A stretch of DNA of 64,000 bases from NCBI RefSeq assembly GCF_000350145.1, contig NZ_BAOL01000008.1:30157-94156 (forward strand), given 5' to 3'. This document shows positions 29,817 through 37,949 of this stretch, one piece after another; the first letter of the stretch is position 1, and each line of letters begins with the position of its first letter. Made by a program: the position numbers and the translations under genes. The notes under the pieces are model-generated. The model ran no database searches and was not told the DNA's origin. It saw only the letters and a list, made by a program, of their open reading frames with translations. Origin of the DNA: Ilumatobacter nonamiensis YM16-303 (lineage in GTDB: Bacteria; Actinomycetota; Acidimicrobiia; Acidimicrobiales; Ilumatobacteraceae).

Positions 29817-30937
29817 GAGGGCCTCCCGGTGTCTTGCTGCGCCTGACCGAATCGTCGCGTCGACCCGGTGTGGTCGGTGTCGTCGAGCCGGTAGATCCGC
29901 ATGGCGCTGTCATGGAACATCTGACGTCTCTCCTCGGCCGAGTAGCTCAGGGTCATCTTCTTGAAGGCGTTCCACAGATTGTTGTAGCTACAGGCGAACC
30001 GATCGACCGGGAAGTTGGACTCGAACATGCAACGGCTGGGTCCGAACTCCTGGATCACGTAGTTCACCCGATCGGAGAACTCGCTCGCGATCTCGTCGGA
30101 TGAAGGCTTCTCCGTCCTCCAGAACCAGTCGTGGCCGAAGAGATACATCCCGATACCTCCGAGCTTGACGGTCACGTTCGGCAGTGCGGACAGCTCGCGC
30201 ATCGCCGATCGCCAGGTTGTCTCGACATCGTCCGCCTGCCTGCGATATCGGGCGACTCCGAGTGGCGCTCCCATGTGGGTGACGACGATGTCGGTGTCAG
30301 GCACGGCCCGCGCCAGTTCGACGACCTCGTGGAGCTGCGTGTGGAAGACCCAGGCATCGAGAGTGAGGCGGCGTTGCCCGAGCAGGCGCACGCCATCGCG
30401 GAACGACGGGTCAGCCAGCAGGCCACGCTGGGGCTGAGCGACGCCGGGCATGAATTCGTGACGGTGGGTGTCGTAGGTGGCGCGTACACGAATTCCCCTG
30501 ATCAGCCCTGCAGAGGCCTCGACGTGTGCATCGAGCACTGCCTCGAGAAGGTCTCCACAGCTGAGATCGGCCATCCCCACGATCCCGCGAATCGGCGGAC
30601 AACCCAGGCGCTCTGCTTCTGCGGCCTTCGCCGCCACGAATCGCGACTCGCCGACCGGCATGAACGCCTCTGGTCCCGACGGCAGGTACCCGGTGCCGCA
30701 CTCGGCGAACACGGTGGCCACGACGTTGTGGCCACCGGACATGTCATTGCAGTAGTCGCCGAGGCCGTAGGGAACGTGGCCGCTGTTGTCCCACAATCCG
30801 GTCGAAGATGGTGGCGTCACGCTGTCTCGTTCGTAGAAGTGAAAGTGGGTGTCACAGACGGGCAGGTCCGGCTCGAGAGCCTCCTCGGCCATCGCCGGGT
30901 CCGCAATGACCACCGGTCCTCGCACGGGTTCGCTCAT
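29813..30937 (-). CDS. Amidohydrolase-family (2-pyrone-dicarboxylate-lactonase-like) protein
   Basis: A 374-residue amidohydrolase with a TIM-barrel fold. The first metal pair is His31 and His33 in VCDTHFHFYE. VTHMGAPLG holds the later His, and CMFESNFPVDRF holds the catalytic Asp near residue 318. Relatives include 2-pyrone-4,6-dicarboxylate lactonase and ring-cleavage decarboxylases, enzymes that act late in aromatic degradation. The C-terminal 25 residues (HTGSTRRFGQAQQDTGRPS) are an unconserved tail. It overlaps both neighbours by 4 bases, so the three genes are tightly coupled. Confidence 0.87.
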   Translation of the reverse strand: MSEPVRGPVVIADPAMAEEALEPDLPVCDTHFHFYERDSVTPPSSTGLWDNSGHVPYGLGDYCNDMSGGHNVVATVFAECGTGYLPSGPEAFMPVGESRFVAAKAAEAERLGCPPIRGIVGMADLSCGDLLEAVLDAHVEASAGLIRGIRVRATYDTHRHEFMPGVAQPQRGLLADPSFRDGVRLLGQRRLTLDAWVFHTQLHEVVELARAVPDTDIVVTHMGAPLGVARYRRQADDVETTWRSAMRELSALPNVTVKLGGIGMYLFGHDWFWRTEKPSSDEIASEFSDRVNYVIQEFGPSRCMFESNFPVDRFACSYNNLWNAFKKMTLSYSAEERRQMFHDSAMRIYRLDDTDHTGSTRRFGQAQQDTGRPS

Positions 30938-31746
30938 GCGAGCCTCTCGGTGGCCGAGAAGTGCAGGCCTTGGCGCTTCAGGTTCCAGTCGGAGAACACG
31001 TGGGAGGTGGCGGTCATGCCTCCGTCGACGACGAGTTCGGCCCCGGTGAAGTAGCTCGACGCATCGGAGGCGAGGAAGAGCACCGCCTCGGTGACCTCCT
31101 GCGCCTGACCGAATCGCCGCATCGGCAAGGTCTCGCCGAACTCGTCGAGGAGTGGCCTGACCTTCGGATGATCGAACATGGTCGTCTCGATGATGCCCGG
31201 ATGCACCGAGTTCACCCGGATGCCGTACGGCCCGAACTCGAGCGCCGCCGTCTGGGTCAACCCGCGGACCGCGTACTTGGCGCTCGTGTAGGCGGCCCCG
31301 CCGATCGATCCGTTGAACCCGCTCACCGACGAGATGTTGATGATCGAGCCGCCACCCTGATCCTTCATGATCGGGGCCACCATCTGCATCGAGATGAAGA
31401 TGGACAGCTGGTCGACCTCGATCACCCGCATGTACTCGCTCACCGACATGTCGACGATGTGCTTGATTCCGCCGATACCGGCATTGTTGACCAGCACATC
31501 GACCCGCCCGAACGAACTCATCGTCTCGTCGACCACGTGCTGCCAGCCGCTCTCGCTGGCGACGTCGTGGTGGAGGAATCGCGCTCTCGAGTTGTCGAGT
31601 TCTTCGACGAGCTGCTCGCCGGCATCCTGGTCGATGTCGGTCAGCACCACGGTCGCTCCCTCGTTCAGGAATCCCTGAGCGTGGCTGGCCCCCATTCCCG
31701 CCGCCCCGCCGGTGATGATCGACACCTTCCCGTCGAGTCGTCCCAT
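30934..31746 (-). CDS. Short-chain dehydrogenase/reductase
   Basis: A 270-residue SDR close to 3-oxoacyl/steroid-type dehydrogenases. GRLDGKVSIITGGAAGMGASH opens it (motif TGGAAGMG). NNAGIGG and the catalytic ISSVSGFNGSIGGAAYTSAKYAV region follow, then SYFTGAELVVDGGMTATS. TDIDQDA with Asp after the second strand suggests NAD. It begins 1 base after the F420-type gene and overlaps the amidohydrolase by 4 bases. A 20-residue tail follows the usual VVDGG end. Confidence 0.92.
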   Translation of the reverse strand: MGRLDGKVSIITGGAAGMGASHAQGFLNEGATVVLTDIDQDAGEQLVEELDNSRARFLHHDVASESGWQHVVDETMSSFGRVDVLVNNAGIGGIKHIVDMSVSEYMRVIEVDQLSIFISMQMVAPIMKDQGGGSIINISSVSGFNGSIGGAAYTSAKYAVRGLTQTAALEFGPYGIRVNSVHPGIIETTMFDHPKVRPLLDEFGETLPMRRFGQAQEVTEAVLFLASDASSYFTGAELVVDGGMTATSHVFSDWNLKRQGLHFSATERLA

Positions 31747-31747
31747 G

Positions 31748-32299
31748 TCATGTCCTCGATTCTGGAGCTGTCGGATTCTCTCGCAGCGACACCGCTTCGA
31801 CGACGAGCTTCACGATGGGGATCCGTCGCTCGGTGCGGGCCTGGTAGGTCTCGTAGTCGGGCCAGAACCGAACCATCTGCTCCCACCGCAGCTCGCGTTC
31901 GTCGCCCTCGACGGTCACGGCGACGGCTCGACAGTTGAAGATTCCGGCGATCACCTCGCACTTCGGGTCGGCCAGCAGGTTCTTGTACCAATGCGGATGA
32001 TCCGGTGTCCCGCCCTTGCTGGCCACGACGAGGAAGCCGTCGCCGCACGGCTGGTACAGCAGTGGGGCCACCCGTGGTTCACCGGAGGTTCGCCCCTTCG
32101 TGACGAGCAGCAGTGTGGGGTGGAGTCCCTCGGCGCGTGCGCTCGTGTTCTCGGACGCGTTCCAGTCGTGCGCGGCGACCTGGTCGGTCTGGTACTGCTC
32201 GACGTGCCGGAAGAACCACGACAGGTCGCGCCCCTGGGTGGGGTCGGCCGCTCCGGCCCCGCCTGCGTCGTCTGGTTGGTTGGTCGATTGTTCTGTCAC
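31748..32299 (-). CDS. Deazaflavin (F420)-dependent nitroreductase family protein
   Basis: A 183-residue protein of the split-barrel Ddn-like family. The core TLLLVTKGRTSGEPRVAPLLYQ, DGFLVVASKGG and HPHWYKNLLADPKCEV (each cut short here) is the family fingerprint and binds F420 in mycobacterial members such as Ddn. The start is a GTG at 32299 with GAAAGGGA 5-6 bases upstream, one base after the preceding stop. A longer frame to 32425 overlaps the SnoaL-like gene and is rejected. With the luciferase-like gene at 36224 it points to F420-based redox chemistry in this cluster. Confidence 0.87.
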   Translation of the reverse strand: MTEQSTNQPDDAGGAGAADPTQGRDLSWFFRHVEQYQTDQVAAHDWNASENTSARAEGLHPTLLLVTKGRTSGEPRVAPLLYQPCGDGFLVVASKGGTPDHPHWYKNLLADPKCEVIAGIFNCRAVAVTVEGDERELRWEQMVRFWPDYETYQARTERRIPIVKLVVEAVSLRENPTAPESRT

Positions 32300-32300
32300 T

Positions 32301-32789
32301 TCAATCCCTTTCGTCCATGACCGACTGGAAGACCGCGGCATAGGCGTGGCCCAGCTGCGGGGAACGCGGGTCGGGGCCGCCGTCCTTGAACCATTCGAGT
32401 CGGCGCGACCGGAACCGCCAGGCACCGTCGACGTCTCGCGCGTACCGATCGTGATAGCGACCGCTGCCGCGGATGCGCCAGCCGTGCTCGGCGGACAACT
32501 CGATGACCACCAGGTCGACCGACCCGGTCCCCTGTCCGCCGTCGACCTCGATCACGGTGTTGAGCATGAGATGGCGTGTGCCGGCGAGCAGTGGTTGGTC
32601 GCTGCTGTGCTCGGCGGCGAGCGACATCAGCCGGCGCAGCTTCTCCCGCGAGCGGATCGTCACGCCGTTGTCGGTGAACTCGGCGTCCTCGGTGAAGAGG
32701 TCGGCGTACGCGTCGGGTTGCCGGGGCCACTCGTCGACGGTCTGGCCGTAGCGTCCGATGAGGTTCGAGATGCGCTGGTAGTCGTTCAC
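32301..32789 (-). CDS. SnoaL-like / NTF2-family protein
   Basis: A 162-residue alpha+beta-barrel protein. It opens MNDYQRISNLIGRYGQTVDEW, with YADLFTEDAEF (residues 28-38), RHLMLNTVIEVDGG and YHDRYARDVDGAWRFRSRRLEWF (in parts), the usual pattern of SnoaL_4-type proteins such as naphthalene-dioxygenase beta-like hydratases and isomerases. It lacks a partner Rieske subunit here, so a small isomerase or hydratase role is more likely. Ten bases follow the esterase stop. Confidence 0.85.
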   Translation of the reverse strand: MNDYQRISNLIGRYGQTVDEWPRQPDAYADLFTEDAEFTDNGVTIRSREKLRRLMSLAAEHSSDQPLLAGTRHLMLNTVIEVDGGQGTGSVDLVVIELSAEHGWRIRGSGRYHDRYARDVDGAWRFRSRRLEWFKDGGPDPRSPQLGHAYAAVFQSVMDERD

Positions 32790-32799
32790 GCGGGCTCGC

Positions 32800-33786
32800 T
32801 CAGGGCCGTGGCACGGGCTCGGCCCGAAGGTGGCGGTTCATCTCGGCGGCGGCGCGATCGAACGCCTGGAGACCCTCGGCGAGGATGCCGCCCATGTTGC
32901 AGAACGCGTGCGGGAGCCCCTGCTCGATTCGCGCCTCGACCGCCACGCGCGACCGGGCGAGCGTCTCCGCGTACTGCATCGCCTCGTCACGCAGCGGGTC
33001 GTACTCGGCGGCCAGGATCAGCGTGGCAGGGTGAGCGGGTGGAGCCGAGTCGGCCGCTGCGGGCGTCAGACGCGGGTCGGTGTGCGTCGCCTCGTCGGGC
33101 GCGTACTGGTGCCACATCCACTCCATCTGCTCCCGAGCCGGGGGCAGCAGGTCGCCGAGCGACCGCCATGACGGTGTCGACATGCTGATGTCCAGCGCGG
33201 GTTCGAGGAGCAGGAGGAACCTGGGGGCCTCGTCGCCGTTTCGGCTCAACTCCAACGCTGCGGCCGCTGCGAGACCGCCACCCGAACTCTCACCGGCGAG
33301 AGCGGTCCGGTCAGGGTCGCCTCCGATGTCCTGTGCGTGGTCTCGGGCCCATCGAAAGGCGGCGACGCAGTCGTCGAAGGCGGCCGGGAACGGCGCCTCG
33401 GGGGCGAGCCGGTAGTCGACGTTGACGACCACGGCGCCCGTCTGATTGGCCAGGCGACGACAGAGATGATCGGAGTGTTCGAGATCACCGAGAATCCAGC
33501 CGCCCGCGTGGCAGTACACGACGATCGGCTGACCTGGCTCGCTGCTGGCCCGGTGGACGCGAACGTCGAGCTCGGCGCCGGCCGAATCGATGCGGTGCTG
33601 GGTTGTCTCCCACGTCTCTTCGCGTTCGGGAACGGTGGTCCGGCTCGACGCAGCTTGTCGGGAGGCCTCGACGCCGACCCGGTTCATCGTCGGGGCCGAG
33701 CGGATCGCATCGAGGATCGCGCCGACGAGCGGAGCGGGCTGCGACAGGCCGAGCTGCTCGAAGTCGATCGGGGTGGCGTCGCTCAC
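32800..33786 (-). CDS. Alpha/beta hydrolase, HSL-type esterase
   Basis: A 328-residue esterase of the hormone-sensitive-lipase family. The oxyanion motif, normally HGGG, reads HAGG here (93-96). The nucleophile elbow GESSGGG gives Ser167. YDPLRDEAMQYAETL and GLPHAFCNM supply the Asp and His. VDYRLAPEAPFPAAFDD is typical. The replaced Gly in the oxyanion motif is unusual but tolerated in some members. Its start overlaps the upstream decarboxylase-like gene by 4 bases. It probably hydrolyses an ester or lactone intermediate. Confidence 0.9.
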   Translation of the reverse strand: MSDATPIDFEQLGLSQPAPLVGAILDAIRSAPTMNRVGVEASRQAASSRTTVPEREETWETTQHRIDSAGAELDVRVHRASSEPGQPIVVYCHAGGWILGDLEHSDHLCRRLANQTGAVVVNVDYRLAPEAPFPAAFDDCVAAFRWARDHAQDIGGDPDRTALAGESSGGGLAAAAALELSRNGDEAPRFLLLLEPALDISMSTPSWRSLGDLLPPAREQMEWMWHQYAPDEATHTDPRLTPAAADSAPPAHPATLILAAEYDPLRDEAMQYAETLARSRVAVEARIEQGLPHAFCNMGGILAEGLQAFDRAAAEMNRHLRAEPVPRP

Positions 33787-34601
33787 GTCGGCGGGTCCAG
33801 TCGGATCACGGCGTTTCGTGGCAGCGTCACGCGGGAATGGACGACGGTCGCGGTGCGGTACTCGAGCACGGGGAGTGTCTTGAGTGCGTCGATGATGTGA
33901 GCGGAGCCCGGTGCCTGCTGCCAGTTCGGGGAGTCGAAGCTGACCGTTCCTTCACCCGTCCATGCTGCGGAAACCGAAACGGACGACAGCAGTTTGGTCG
34001 GGTAGTCGACGTCCGCGCCGCCCTCGGGGTTCGGGATGTACTTCCAGCCGAGCGCGACCTGTTCTCGCTCGTCGCCGAGCTTGGACAGCACCGCCGGGTC
34101 GAGCGGTTCGAGACCGTGGGCCTCGCCTCGGAGCAGCCGCGTCCCGTACTCGCCGACCTCGAAGGCGGCGCTGCCCTCCGAGCGTTCGTGGTCGGGAATC
34201 TCGCCGACGATCTTCGCGTAGCCCTGGAGTTCACGGCCGGCGATCACCGGCTTCGGGTCGGACTCCCAGATCACCAGGCTGTACGGGCCGACGACGTCGT
34301 GATCAGGATCGCGGTCGCCGCTCGACGATCGGAAGCGAACGCCCACCTGGACGCGGACCACGTTGTACTGGCGGCCGCCGAGCCAGTCGACGCCGCCGTT
34401 GTGTGAACTCGAGACGGTCACGACGGGCTCGCCCTCGACCTCGAAGAACGAGGGAAGGAACCGTTCGATCGCCGCTCGTTCGGTGAGGAACGGCACGGCG
34501 ATGTTGCGCAGGTCCTCCATGACGGTCACCTCGGGGAGGAGGGACGGCCCGAAGACCACCGGCATGTCGTAGCGCTGTGTCGGGTCGAACTCGAACGCCA
34601 T
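33783..34601 (-). CDS. Acetoacetate decarboxylase-like protein
   Basis: A 272-residue member of the acetoacetate decarboxylase superfamily. GRELQGYAKIVGEI matches the active-site block, placing Lys130 where the Schiff-base lysine of acetoacetate decarboxylase sits. FEVEGEPVVTV and SWEXX-like beta strands precede it. Superfamily members decarboxylate beta-keto acids or perform aldol-type chemistry on polyketides. The ATG at 34601 is chosen; a GTG nine bases upstream overlaps the SDR stop and is an alternative. A 566-residue frame extending upstream is an artefact. It is embedded in the catabolic operon between an SDR and an esterase. Confidence 0.85.
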   Translation of the reverse strand: MAFEFDPTQRYDMPVVFGPSLLPEVTVMEDLRNIAVPFLTERAAIERFLPSFFEVEGEPVVTVSSSHNGGVDWLGGRQYNVVRVQVGVRFRSSSGDRDPDHDVVGPYSLVIWESDPKPVIAGRELQGYAKIVGEIPDHERSEGSAAFEVGEYGTRLLRGEAHGLEPLDPAVLSKLGDEREQVALGWKYIPNPEGGADVDYPTKLLSSVSVSAAWTGEGTVSFDSPNWQQAPGSAHIIDALKTLPVLEYRTATVVHSRVTLPRNAVIRLDPPT

Positions 34602-34606
34602 GCGAA

Positions 34607-35362
34607 TCACTGTCCCTCGTCGGGTGCTTGGTATTCGACGTTCGCGTCGAACACGCCGATGGTGAAGGCCGGCTTGTCGTGGAGTTTGACTCTGACCTCG
34701 CCGTTGTCGCCTGTCAGCATCAGGTCGACCGCTTCGCCGGCCATATCCGCAGCGGTGATCAGCGGGATGCCGGCTTGTCGGACGACGTCGGCGATCAGCG
34801 TCGTGTCGACCGTTGCCGGACAGAGGGCGTTGATGCGGAGCTTCTGTCCTCGAATGCCCTGCGCCGCGCTGCGGACGAGGTGGATGGCTGCGGCCTTGCT
34901 GGCGGCGTAGATCGCGTCGGGCGCAGTTGGCACCAACCCGGCTCGTGAGGCCGTGACGGTGATCGCGCCGCCTCGGTCCAGCATGAGCGGGATCAAGTGC
35001 CGAAGCCCATGGAAGACGCCGTCGACGTTGACCGACATGACGCGCCGGTACGCCTCGAGCGGTGCCTCGTGGACGGCCAGGAAGGGTGCGTCGCCCGGTG
35101 CGGTCATCACCCCCGAGTTCAGCAGCGCATAGTCGGGAACCCCGACCTCGTTCACACACTGTTCGATCGCGCTGGCGAGGCTCGCGTCGTCGGTGACGTC
35201 TCCGTGGTAGAACGCCCCGCCGACCTCGTCGGCCAGTTGTCGACCGTCGCGCTCGTTGATGTCGACGATCACCACCCGACGACCCGATGATGCCATCTGT
35301 CGGACGGCCTCGGCTCCGATGCCGGTGGCTCCGCCGACGACGAGTGCCGTCTCCGTTGTCAT
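34607..35362 (-). CDS. Short-chain dehydrogenase/reductase
   Basis: A 251-residue SDR. ALVVGGATGIGAEA carries the cofactor motif with GGATGIG, IVDINERDGRQ gives the NAD-type Asp, and the catalytic block is TASRAGLVPTAPDAIYAASKAA. Where most SDRs have NNAG it reads LNSGVM. The C-terminal 45 residues (GEVRVKLHDKPAFTIGVFDANVEY in parts) replace the usual SDR ending and may form a different lid. AGGAG stands 6-7 bases before the ATG at 35362; an ATG 15 bases upstream overlaps the TetR stop. First enzyme gene after the regulator. Confidence 0.9.
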   Translation of the reverse strand: MTTETALVVGGATGIGAEAVRQMASSGRRVVIVDINERDGRQLADEVGGAFYHGDVTDDASLASAIEQCVNEVGVPDYALLNSGVMTAPGDAPFLAVHEAPLEAYRRVMSVNVDGVFHGLRHLIPLMLDRGGAITVTASRAGLVPTAPDAIYAASKAAAIHLVRSAAQGIRGQKLRINALCPATVDTTLIADVVRQAGIPLITAADMAGEAVDLMLTGDNGEVRVKLHDKPAFTIGVFDANVEYQAPDEGQ

Positions 35363-35373
35363 GGTTGCTCCTG

Positions 35374-36066
35374 TCATCGCGCTCGCCTGTCGTAGCCCTC
35401 GGCGACATGCGTGGGGACGTCGTCCGACCACACCCGCTTCCAGGTTTCGATCGTTCGGTCGAGAGTCTCGACGAGGTCCGCATCGCCCCCGCTCACCGCC
35501 CAGGCTGCGAGCGCCGAATCACGCAGGTCGAGGCAGGCCGTCACGATCGCCCGAGCAACGACGAACCGATCGGGCTGGTCGGGGACGAAGGGGAGAACCG
35601 TGCGGGTCAGTTCGTTGCGCCACCGATTGTGGAAGGCGCCACTGCGTTCGACGAACTGCTTCGACTTCATGGAGCGTCGCATGCGGGCGACATCGTCGGG
35701 ATCGTTGACCATGTCCGTCATCTGAACGATGGCCGCGGCGAGGATCGCATCGGCTGGTGCGAGGTCGTCGAGCAGCAGTCGGGTGAGGGCGACGTGGTCG
35801 TCCATCGATGCCGGGAGGTCGACGTAGATGGCGTCGGCCTTGGTCTCGAAGTAGCGGAAGAAGGTGCGCACCGAGATGTCGGAGCGTTCGGCGATGGCTT
35901 CCACCGTGGTTTTGTCGAGGCCGCCGCCGTCCTCGCCTCCGTTCTCCTCGTACAGCTCGACGGCCGCAGCGAAGATGCGGCGGCGTTGTGCGTTCTTGCG
36001 ACGCTTCGCCGGCCCTGGCTCATCAGCTGCTCGCAGGTCGGCGATGCGTGTGGCCAGGTCGCTCAT
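35374..36066 (-). CDS. TetR-family transcriptional regulator
   Basis: A 230-residue regulator. The helix-turn-helix is at about 28-75: RRRIFAAAVELYEENGG, then TTVEAIAERSDISVRTFFRYF, the last with the TetR-type recognition helix. The C-terminal half is an unclassified ligand domain. It heads the ten-gene minus-strand run and faces the luciferase-like gene across 157 bases containing tandem repeats. Autoregulation of both directions is the likely mode. Confidence 0.92.
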   Translation of the reverse strand: MSDLATRIADLRAADEPGPAKRRKNAQRRRIFAAAVELYEENGGEDGGGLDKTTVEAIAERSDISVRTFFRYFETKADAIYVDLPASMDDHVALTRLLLDDLAPADAILAAAIVQMTDMVNDPDDVARMRRSMKSKQFVERSGAFHNRWRNELTRTVLPFVPDQPDRFVVARAIVTACLDLRDSALAAWAVSGGDADLVETLDRTIETWKRVWSDDVPTHVAEGYDRRAR

Positions 36067-36094
36067 CGAGCCGATCCTCGAAAGTTCGTCACAT

Positions 36095-36126
36095 TTGACA
36101 TGCCTGCCATCTTGACACGACTGCCA
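36095..36126. promoter_or_regulatory. Tandem 15-bp direct repeats between TetR and luciferase-like genes
   Basis: TTGACATGCCTGCCA (36095-36109) and TTGACACGACTGCCA (36112-36126) match at 13 of 15 bases with a 17-base period. They lie in the divergent control region. The TTGACA parts also look like -35 boxes, but no good -10 follows at the right distance, so I favour paired binding sites for a regulator, probably the adjacent TetR protein. Confidence 0.5.
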
Positions 36127-36131
36127 ACTTC

Positions 36132-36146
36132 ATGCAAGGTGTGCAT
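36132..36146. promoter_or_regulatory. Inverted repeat in the same control region
   Basis: ATGCA (36132-36136) and TGCAT (36142-36146) form a 15-base dyad, ATGCAAGGTGTGCAT. It stands just downstream of the tandem repeats and 77 bases before the luciferase-like start. A second operator is possible. Confidence 0.35.
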
Positions 36147-36223
36147 CGTGACAAGCCGGCGAACCCGTCGGCGCACGACTCGACACACAACTCAACCAAC
36201 CCAACACAACACAGGAGAACACG

Positions 36224-37399
36224 ATGAAGGTCGGAGTGACGATCTGGTTCCAGAACATGGCCGACATGCAGGAGCGAGCGATGGACGGGGTGAAGGACCG
36301 GCCGATGCCGCGTTCGGACTTCGACTGCCTCCAGGACGAATTCGCCCTGTGCGACCTGGTCGAACCGCTCGGCTTCGACAAGCTCTGGACGATCGAGCAC
36401 CACTGCAGCCCGTACGGCATGACGGTCACACCCGCTCAGATCTTCTCCTACATGGCGGGACGCACCAGCCGGATCGGGTTCGGCTCGATGGTGATGGTGC
36501 TTCCCTGGAACGACCCCATCCGCCTCGCCGGTGAGATCTCGCTGCTCGACAACATGCTCGCCGGCCGCGAGCTGTCGATCGGCGTGGGTCGTGGTGCAGC
36601 ACCACAGGAGTTCGCCGCGTTCCGGACCGACTACGCGGAGTCCCGCGAACGCATGCTCGAGATCCTCGAGATCCTCCGTCTGGCGCTCAGCCGCGAGTTC
36701 TTCTCCTTCGACGGGCACCACTACCAGATCCCCGAGACCTCGATCCGCCCGCAGCCCTACACCGCCGACCTCACCCGCAACATGTTGATGGCGTGGAGCA
36801 GCCCCGAGACCCGAGACCTGGCCGCACAATCGGGCTGCGCTCCCCTGTTCAACAACTTCAGCAACTGGGACGGTGTCAAGTCGTCGACCGAGGAGTTCAA
36901 CGCCGTCCGCCGTTCGCACGGTTGGGACGAGGTGGTCGGAACCGTCGCCGGGCCGATCTTCGTCTCACGCGACAAGGAGAAGGTCGAGCAGGCTCGCGAG
37001 TGGGTCAAGATGACCTACGACACCAGCATCTGGCACTACGGCCTCTTCAACCAGCCGTCCATCCGGGCACTTCTCGAAGGGAAAGAGGGCGCCGAACTCG
37101 AGGCGACTGTCGAAGCCATCCGTTCCGCCTCGCTCAAGGTCGGCGCGTTCGGGACCCCCGAGGAAGTGCTCGAGACACTGCAAGGTGCCCAGGAGGCCAC
37201 GGGCTTCGGCGAGTTGATCTGCCAGATGAGCTACGGGATGATGCCGGTCGAATGGGCAAAGGAGAGCATGACGCTCTTCTCCGAAGAGGTGCTCCCCACC
37301 CTCAAGGCCATCGACACCGGGAACACCCACTCGACACCGTTCGCCCAGGTCGAAGCGAGCCGCCGTACAGCGGCCGCTCACGTGGCTGCTACGGCGTAG
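36224..37399 (+). CDS. Luciferase-like (LLM) flavin- or F420-dependent oxidoreductase
   Basis: A 391-residue bacterial-luciferase-family TIM barrel. KVGVTIWFQNM, FDKLWTIEHHCSPYGMT, RTSRIGFGSMVMVLPWNDPIRLAGEISLLDNMLAGRELSIGVGRG (in parts) and the late GTPEEVLETLQGAQEATGFGELI are the family landmarks. Such enzymes use FMNH2 or F420 for monooxygenation or hydride transfer. AGGAG lies 6-8 bases before the ATG. It heads the plus-strand half of the catabolic island. A Baeyer-Villiger-like oxygenation of a cyclic ketone would fit the esterases around it, but that is inference. Confidence 0.9.
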   Translation: MKVGVTIWFQNMADMQERAMDGVKDRPMPRSDFDCLQDEFALCDLVEPLGFDKLWTIEHHCSPYGMTVTPAQIFSYMAGRTSRIGFGSMVMVLPWNDPIRLAGEISLLDNMLAGRELSIGVGRGAAPQEFAAFRTDYAESRERMLEILEILRLALSREFFSFDGHHYQIPETSIRPQPYTADLTRNMLMAWSSPETRDLAAQSGCAPLFNNFSNWDGVKSSTEEFNAVRRSHGWDEVVGTVAGPIFVSRDKEKVEQAREWVKMTYDTSIWHYGLFNQPSIRALLEGKEGAELEATVEAIRSASLKVGAFGTPEEVLETLQGAQEATGFGELICQMSYGMMPVEWAKESMTLFSEEVLPTLKAIDTGNTHSTPFAQVEASRRTAAAHVAATA

Positions 37400-37405
37400 T
37401 CGGCG

Positions 37406-37870
37406 ATGATCGAATCCGCGTCACTCGTCGGCGGTTGGACGCTCGTCGAGTGGTCCGCGTCGGTCGACGGCACCGACGCCGGCCATCCGATGGGTCCTGA
37501 CGCCGGCGGACAACTCACATACACCGCTGACGGAGCGGTGTCGGCGATCCTGCATCGCGCCGGCCGTCCCACATTCGGGACCCGCCACCTCCACCAGGCG
37601 TCCGAGACCCAACGCGCCGATGCCGCCGCTACCTACGTCTCGTACGGGGGCAGCTATGAACTGCGCGACGATCGGGTCCACCACTTCGTCGAGCACAGCC
37701 TCTTCCCCGACTGGGTCGGCACCGTCCTCGTTCGAACCGCCGCCTTCGAGGGCGACCGACTCGTCCTGACCGCCCTCCCCGAACGCTCCGCCGACGGGCG
37801 GTCGTTCGAGAACCGTCTCGTCTGGAAGAGATTCGATCCCACGACCTCCGACGCCGTGGTCGCGCCATGA
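37406..37870 (+). CDS. Lipocalin-like domain protein
   Basis: A 154-residue protein resembling the lipocalin-like family PF13924. LVGGWTLVEWSASVDG opens it with the family's G-x-W-x-L motif. QLTYTADGAVSAILHRAGRP, YVSYGGSYELRDDRVHHFVEHSLFPDWVGT (in parts) and a closing RLVWKRF form the expected beta-rich layout. These small cytoplasmic proteins occur in catabolic and polyketide loci with unknown roles. It starts 6 bases after the luciferase-like gene, so the two are cotranscribed. Confidence 0.83.
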   Translation: MIESASLVGGWTLVEWSASVDGTDAGHPMGPDAGGQLTYTADGAVSAILHRAGRPTFGTRHLHQASETQRADAAATYVSYGGSYELRDDRVHHFVEHSLFPDWVGTVLVRTAAFEGDRLVLTALPERSADGRSFENRLVWKRFDPTTSDAVVAP

Positions 37871-37949
37871 CCGGCACCACGCCCACTCTCGACGGTGGTC
37901 ACTCGATTCCCACCGCCGTCTCGAACACACCACCACACAGGAGAAACCA

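Noticed and set aside
35287..36534. 415-residue plus-strand frame across the TetR/luciferase control region
   Set aside because: Covers a clear TetR gene in antisense and overlaps the true luciferase-like start in another phase.
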